From assembly GCA_013368445.1 (NCBI GenBank), contig JAACJO010000012.1, positions 744,001 to 808,000 of the forward strand: 64,000 bases of DNA, read 5' to 3'. This document shows positions 59,633-64,000 of this stretch, piece by piece. This stretch comes from Leucocoprinus leucothites. Lineage: Eukaryota; Basidiomycota; Agaricomycetes; Agaricales; Agaricaceae. Made by a program: the position numbers and the translations under genes. Each line of letters starts with the position of its first letter. Within the stretch, counting starts at the first letter, position 1. The notes below the pieces were generated by a model. That model worked only from the letters and a program-made list of their open reading frames with translations. It ran no database searches and was not told the origin of the DNA.

Positions 59633-59888
59633 GTTAGGGGATAATGAAGGACAGGAGCGAGACGTCGTCAAGGAGCACCCCTTGTCGTGGATTTGAGAGG
59701 GTGTGACCAAGTATCGCACCAGGTCCCATCAGGTCCATCGGTTAATCTAATCTAATCGCACTTGAATGATCATATATCATCCGCCATCTAATGCTTTCAC
59801 ACCACGGGGATCAGACCGAGTGCAAATAGTATCAGCCAGCGCCCTTCGCCTTATCCCATCAACGCAAACTGTGTCACTCTCAAAAGCC
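59633..59888. promoter_or_regulatory. Divergent promoter of GLTP and fRMsr
   Basis: 256 bp between the two ATG codons. An A/T-rich patch TCTAATCTAATCGC duplicates TCTAA near 59745. No strong TATA box. Confidence 0.4.
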
Positions 59889-60662
59889 ATGCCTCACGCT
59901 GATGCCTCATTGATCCCCGGCAGGTAATCCAAAATGAACTTTCAAACAGTGGCAGATCCTGACGATCATGTTGGCTCTTGAAGCATCAAAACTAAATCGG
60001 AGTTCTGGGCCCATGTACTCACACAGCTGGAGAGTCTGCTTGGAGAGGAAAGAAACTGGGTTAGCTCAAGTGCCGTTAGACCTTGTTGCACTGGTTTGAA
60101 CCATTTACATCAGATCACAAACTGTGCCAATGCTTCCTCACTGATATACCATTCGTTACTCGTTTTCCCCGCCTATTTCGGTGATTCAAGCAACAAGGCT
60201 GTAAACTGGTGTGGTACGTCACCCTGAAATGTTTCTGGAGCCCAGGACGCGTGTAAATGAACACTAGGCGTGTATGTGGAGTCGTCGCGCTTTCCTACGC
60301 CAAGGAGCGCTGGGTTGGGAGCTCAAACCGCTCAAATTTCGGGCCGCATGTTACTTGGACCCTTCAGTGGGAAGCCTGCTTGCCAGTTCATCAATGTGGT
60401 GCCGGGGAAGGGACGAGGAGTTTGTGCCGACGCCTTCCTTCAGCGCCAGGTTATTGTGGTACCCAATGTTGATGAATACCCGGGACATATTGCCTGCGAT
60501 GGGGAAACAAAAAGCGAAATCGTTCTTCCTCTTGTTCTCAGAAACGGTGAAACAGTCGGAGTCCTCGATCTGGACTGCCTCGCCCTCAATGGTTTCAGTG
60601 ACGAGGACAAGGAGGGGTTGGAAAAAATAGCAAGGCTTATTTCGGATTCTAGTGATTGGTAG
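59889..60662 (+). CDS. Free methionine-(R)-sulfoxide reductase (GAF domain)
   Basis: Exons join to MPHADASLIPGSIKTKSEFW, then LESLLGEERNWVSS, ASSLIYHSL, SSNKAVNWCGVYV and LLGPFSGKPACQFINV. The three cysteines that form the catalytic/resolving set in fRMsr are present: PAC, RGVCADAF and HIACDGETKSEIVLPL. Further marks are VPNVDEYPGHIACDG and VLDLDCLALNGFS. The stop is at 60662. The enzyme reduces free methionine-R-sulfoxide with thioredoxin and is absent from mammals. The GAF fold is shared with signalling domains, but the Cys triad makes this assignment specific. It ends 31 bp from the convergent cysteinyl-tRNA synthetase stop. Confidence 0.92.
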
Positions 60663-60693
60663 ACACGGAACTGCATTCTAGATCATTCCAAAA

Positions 60694-63647
60694 CTACAAA
60701 GATCCCGACTCCTGCCATTTCAAGAATTCCTGGTGCAGTTTTTCTTGTGTTTGATACTGTTTCTGAAGAGTCTTGGCTCGACTTTTGCTGAGTTCAGTAC
60801 CATCACCAGTCTTAAGAGGGAAACCGGCATCATTCCAGCATCCATACATTGTTTCAGGGACATTCGGTGGTCTGAACATTTCTTGCGGTGGGGTGCGACC
60901 TTTTTCAATCTTTTCCAGGCGCTTTCGCCGTTCTTCCTCAACGGCCTTCGCCTTCCTCATGGCCCGTTCCTCTTGCTGAGCCCGTTTTTCTTCTCGGGCC
61001 TTGATGAGTTCAACAGGCGGGACGAGTTTAACAAGAGCCTTTCCATCTGACCGAAATGGCCCATTAGTAGGTAAAGTTAGAGAAACCGAGAGACTCACCA
61101 TCTTGATCGTCAAGAGCGACTCCAAGCGGGACAAGGTCAACATCACGCAGTTTGTCACACATAGCCAGGATATCCTTGAGAGCGGTATCGCTTTTGCCGA
61201 TAGCCGATTGTCGCACGCCATCCCGGAAAGAAGACAACGCTCGCAGATAGGGCATCAAAACTTCTTCGCGCTTGATGTGTGATGAGGAGATGAACACTAC
61301 GCAAAGAACGGCAGAAAAGAACATACGTTGATGTTCTCGGATCCTTGGTCTATCTGACCCCACCCCAACTCGGCCTTCTCTCCCTCACCGAGACCAAACA
61401 TGCGAAGCATATCCCCAACCCATCGAGCGATAGTTTCAAGGAGGTAAACATTCAGTTGTTTGTCACGCGAGTTGACGTAGATATTTGTCTTTGAGACAAG
61501 TTCTCGTAGGATATTTAGGGCCTCCGGGGTATTGAACGAATCAGAAAGAGCAGTTCGAAAAGCAGATTGAGCATCGTGGAAGCTGAAACGTACTCAGCAA
61601 ATTGTAACGTAATATAAGAGAGCGGCATCGCGTTACCTGGCTGAGAGTTCATACTCAGGATTCTCATAATGATGGTATCCGTCAGACTTGACTCCATCGC
61701 CGCGATACTGGTTGATTAGGGCTTTGACGACGGTGAAAAAGTTCTGGGGTTATTTATCGTCTCAATATTATTAGAGGCGAAAATAGCAGACAAACAAACA
61801 TTCATAGCGGTCTCAATGTTGCGGACTTCTCCAGTTAACAACGACTCGGAAAAATCCATTTTTGTGTTCCATAGTTGAGTTAGGAATGCCAGCCTCAATT
61901 GACGGGCTGTAAACCGCTTGAGGATTTCCTGAATCAAGCATTCAGAAGAGTTTATAGCTGCGCAATAAAGGACTTACGTCAATGGTAATGAAGTTTTTCA
62001 GTGATTTGCTCATTTTGAGCCCCTCGATATGTAGATGGCCTGTATGCAAAAAGTAATTGACCCATGATTTACAATCATGATAGGCCTAACAAACCTTAGA
62101 ACTAATTTCATTCGGTGGACGGTAGAACATACCTCTGACTGCGCCATCTCATTATCATGATGAGGGAAGGCCAAATCAGTACCGCCAGAGTGAATATCCA
62201 TATTATCGCCAAAGATAGCGCTCGCCATCACTGAACACTCGATGTGCCAACCTGGTCGGCCGAGGCCCCAGGGTGATGGCCAGAACGGTTCCCCTGGTTT
62301 TGAGGCTTTCCACAGAGCAAAATCCGACGCGGAGCGGCGGCCTATTTTGCTAGCCAAAGATCCTACATCACTAGATGAGTCAAAGAGAAGAGAGCGAAAA
62401 CTTTTTTTGAACAAACCCTCTCCGTCTTCTAATAGTTCGCGGTTTCCTTTACTCCAGGGCTCGATTTTGGCATAATCGTGATTGTCTGATTTGTCAAAGG
62501 TGAGGGTATCGAAATAAACACTTCCTTCCGACTCGTACGCGTAACCGTTCTTGATGATACCCTCAATAAATTCAACAATCTCAGGAATGTATTCGGTTAC
62601 GCGGGTGATGATATCTGGTTCCCGAACCCTGAGGCGGGCCATGTCCTCAAAGAACCTTGCTTCCCAGTACGCAGCGAGGGAGCGGGATATGGCTGGATCC
62701 GTCACCGATGACCCATACTGGCAGTAAGACACGTTAGCAGATACCCCGATAGACAGGGAAAAATCAAACCTTAGCATCCAGTGCAGGTGCCAGGATGTCT
62801 TTTGACTCGTCAATCAAATTTTGCGATGCTTCCAGAGATATGTCGCCAGACCGCAGCTGTTCTCGAGCTTTTTGGATTGCCAATAGGGAGCGGTTCTGTG
62901 GCACAGATTGATGAATAGGGTTAACGACAGATTGGTGATACACGTACAGCGGCAGTGAAATGCATATCAAACTTCTCGTCGCGCCTCAAACACTCCTGCT
63001 TCCATTCTGAATTCTGTATCAGTTCGGAAAGCCTAGGCCAACTCATTTCCTCGTTTCCCTCGCTCAGCTTTTGATCGTCAGGCAAACCCTTGTTGACACG
63101 ACCTCTAGTATAATCTACCCAGGCTTCTGTGATAGTGGCTAGAAGGTTGGCGGACAGCGTCGTGCTATCAGATCGGAATGTGTCGATGAGATAATTTTGA
63201 CGGGCACGTAAGATGATCTAAGAAGTACGTGTGGATTTCAGTGTGAAGAGAATAAGCCAAACGAACCTTGTCGTCAATATCCGTGATATTCATAACGAAG
63301 TGAACATCATAACCAAAATAATCAGTCATGATTCGGCGAAGAATGTCCTGAGACACATAGTTCCTAGGAAATCATCTCATCTTGATTCCAGTGAGCATGG
63401 GATTGAAGGTGTACCTGGCATGACCCATGTGTGATTCGTCGTATACAGTGGGACCGCAGTTGTACCACTTGACATGACGACCGTTTGTTGGAACAAACTC
63501 CGTCTATAATTGTTGGGAATGAAGCGTTACACAACATCATGTGGAAGCAGCACTAACTTTGGTCCGAGTCAGCGAGTTGTAGACCTTGAGGGTGGGCTCC
63601 TCATGCTGTCGTTTGGGTATTGACCAGGGTGGCTGTTGAGCAGCCAT
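60694..63647 (-). CDS. Cysteinyl-tRNA synthetase
   Basis: About a dozen exons. The cytosolic start is [20 protein letters not shown], then [20 protein letters not shown] (the HIGH signature HMGH and zinc Cys), [10 protein letters not shown] and [20 protein letters not shown] (zinc Cys). [20 protein letters not shown] follows. The KMSKS loop is [20 protein letters not shown] near 62010. A helical anticodon domain and a Lys/Glu-rich C-terminal extension end [14 protein letters not shown]. It charges tRNA-Cys. An in-frame upstream Met at 63758 would add 37 residues resembling a mitochondrial presequence (see Part 2). All signature motifs are intact. Confidence 0.94.
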
Positions 63648-63758
63648 AGACGTCGAGTTTCTGAGAAGATATAACCTCGGGTGACAAGGAGAAAAGGATA
63701 TTCGCAGATGATGTGCAGTCGGGGACAGAAATCTAAAGCTTCCACATTTGAGCAACAT
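63648..63758 (-). other. In-frame upstream extension of cysteinyl-tRNA synthetase, presequence-like
   Basis: From ATG at 63758 to the ATG at 63647 the frame is open for 37 codons, MLLKCGSFRFLSPTAHHLRI and onward. It is rich in Arg, Leu, Ser and Phe, has no Asp or Glu, and fits an amphipathic mitochondrial presequence. Use of this start is inference. Confidence 0.55.
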
Positions 63759-63799
63759 AGCGGATTCGTTGAGCGGAGTCAATATTGCACATCGATTGC

Positions 63800-63807
63800 T
63801 CACGTGA
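63800..63807. promoter_or_regulatory. TCACGTGA palindrome upstream of cysteinyl-tRNA synthetase
   Basis: Palindromic E-box 42 bp upstream of the long-form ATG and 153 bp upstream of the short-form ATG. Its position would suit a promoter element of the downstream start, or the 5' leader of the long form. Confidence 0.35.
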
Positions 63808-64000
63808 CTAAAATGAATATGCAGATGAAAATGGGTCCAAATATTTGCCTCACTATCAACATCAGCGTCAACAGTCAGTGGTCTCACCCTTTAAATTTTC
63901 ATAGGTAACAAGCCTTTCAACGGACCCTTGTTACTGGACCCTTCGTATTGGTGGACACTGCGCCGCCGCGGCAACTTCCCTTCAACCCTTTCAATCGGAA

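Noticed and set aside
14950..63810. Apparent recurrence of CACGTG E-boxes in promoters
   Set aside because: I counted about nine in the window, fewer than the roughly 15 expected by chance for a hexamer in 64 kb, so there is no enrichment; only the extended palindromes were kept.
1..64000. CRISPR array, operons, rRNA or intact transposon
   Set aside because: No spaced direct repeats, no reverse transcriptase, transposase or integrase motifs, and eukaryotic intron structure throughout.

Overview
The window is nuclear DNA from a filamentous basidiomycete, most likely an Agaricomycete. Almost every gene is cut by many canonical introns of about 48-70 nt. The proteins that can be recognised are fungal housekeeping and fungal-lineage proteins: PRM1, SEY1, HOB3, PPG1, UVE1, CUE5, a fungal two-zinc-finger factor and an AlkB-type protein with zinc ribbons. 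Composition is moderate in GC. I see no rRNA, CRISPR, bacterial operon, intact transposon or viral gene. No tools were run: exon joins were read by eye from splice consensus and family conservation, so gene ends are firmer than internal junctions.

Layout. 1-6200: an AlkB-like dioxygenase (+) converges on a PH-domain/coiled-coil protein (-), followed by an intron-containing elongator tRNA-Met (-). 6700-15000: a minus-strand block with a small proline-rich secreted protein, the mating membrane-fusion protein PRM1 and the ER-fusion GTPase SEY1. 15900-18730: acetoacetyl-CoA synthetase (+), then about 2.8 kb without a gene I can support. 21500-25660: a large unrecognised protein (+). 26085-29992: UV-damage endonuclease UVE1 (-) back to back with the BAR protein HOB3 (+). 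30766-38937: a dense stretch with an SDR oxidoreductase (+), an ARFRP1/Arl3-type GTPase (-) sharing a 90-bp promoter with V-ATPase subunit c'' (+), a CUE-domain adaptor (-) and a SET-domain lysine methyltransferase (-). 39250-40890: coding-like remnants. 41104-44203: a CRAL-TRIO protein (+) converging on PPG1-type phosphatase (-). 45829-52885: a C2H2 factor (+), the splicing factor CWC24 (-) and a bZIP factor (+). 55373-63758: a LysM protein (+), glycolipid transfer protein (-), free-methionine-R-sulfoxide reductase (+) and cysteinyl-tRNA synthetase (-).

The genes do not form one pathway. Loose themes are membrane fusion and trafficking (PRM1, SEY1, ARFRP1, HOB3, V-ATPase, CRAL-TRIO, GLTP) and nucleic-acid or protein repair (AlkB-like, UVE1, fRMsr). 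I found no convincing previously undescribed multi-gene system. The most useful leads are a cryptic mitochondrial presequence in frame with cysteinyl-tRNA synthetase, a comparable bipartite N-terminus on UVE1, two GC-AG introns, an HMG-type mating element upstream of PRM1, and a decayed or mis-readable gene at 39.2-40.9 kb.
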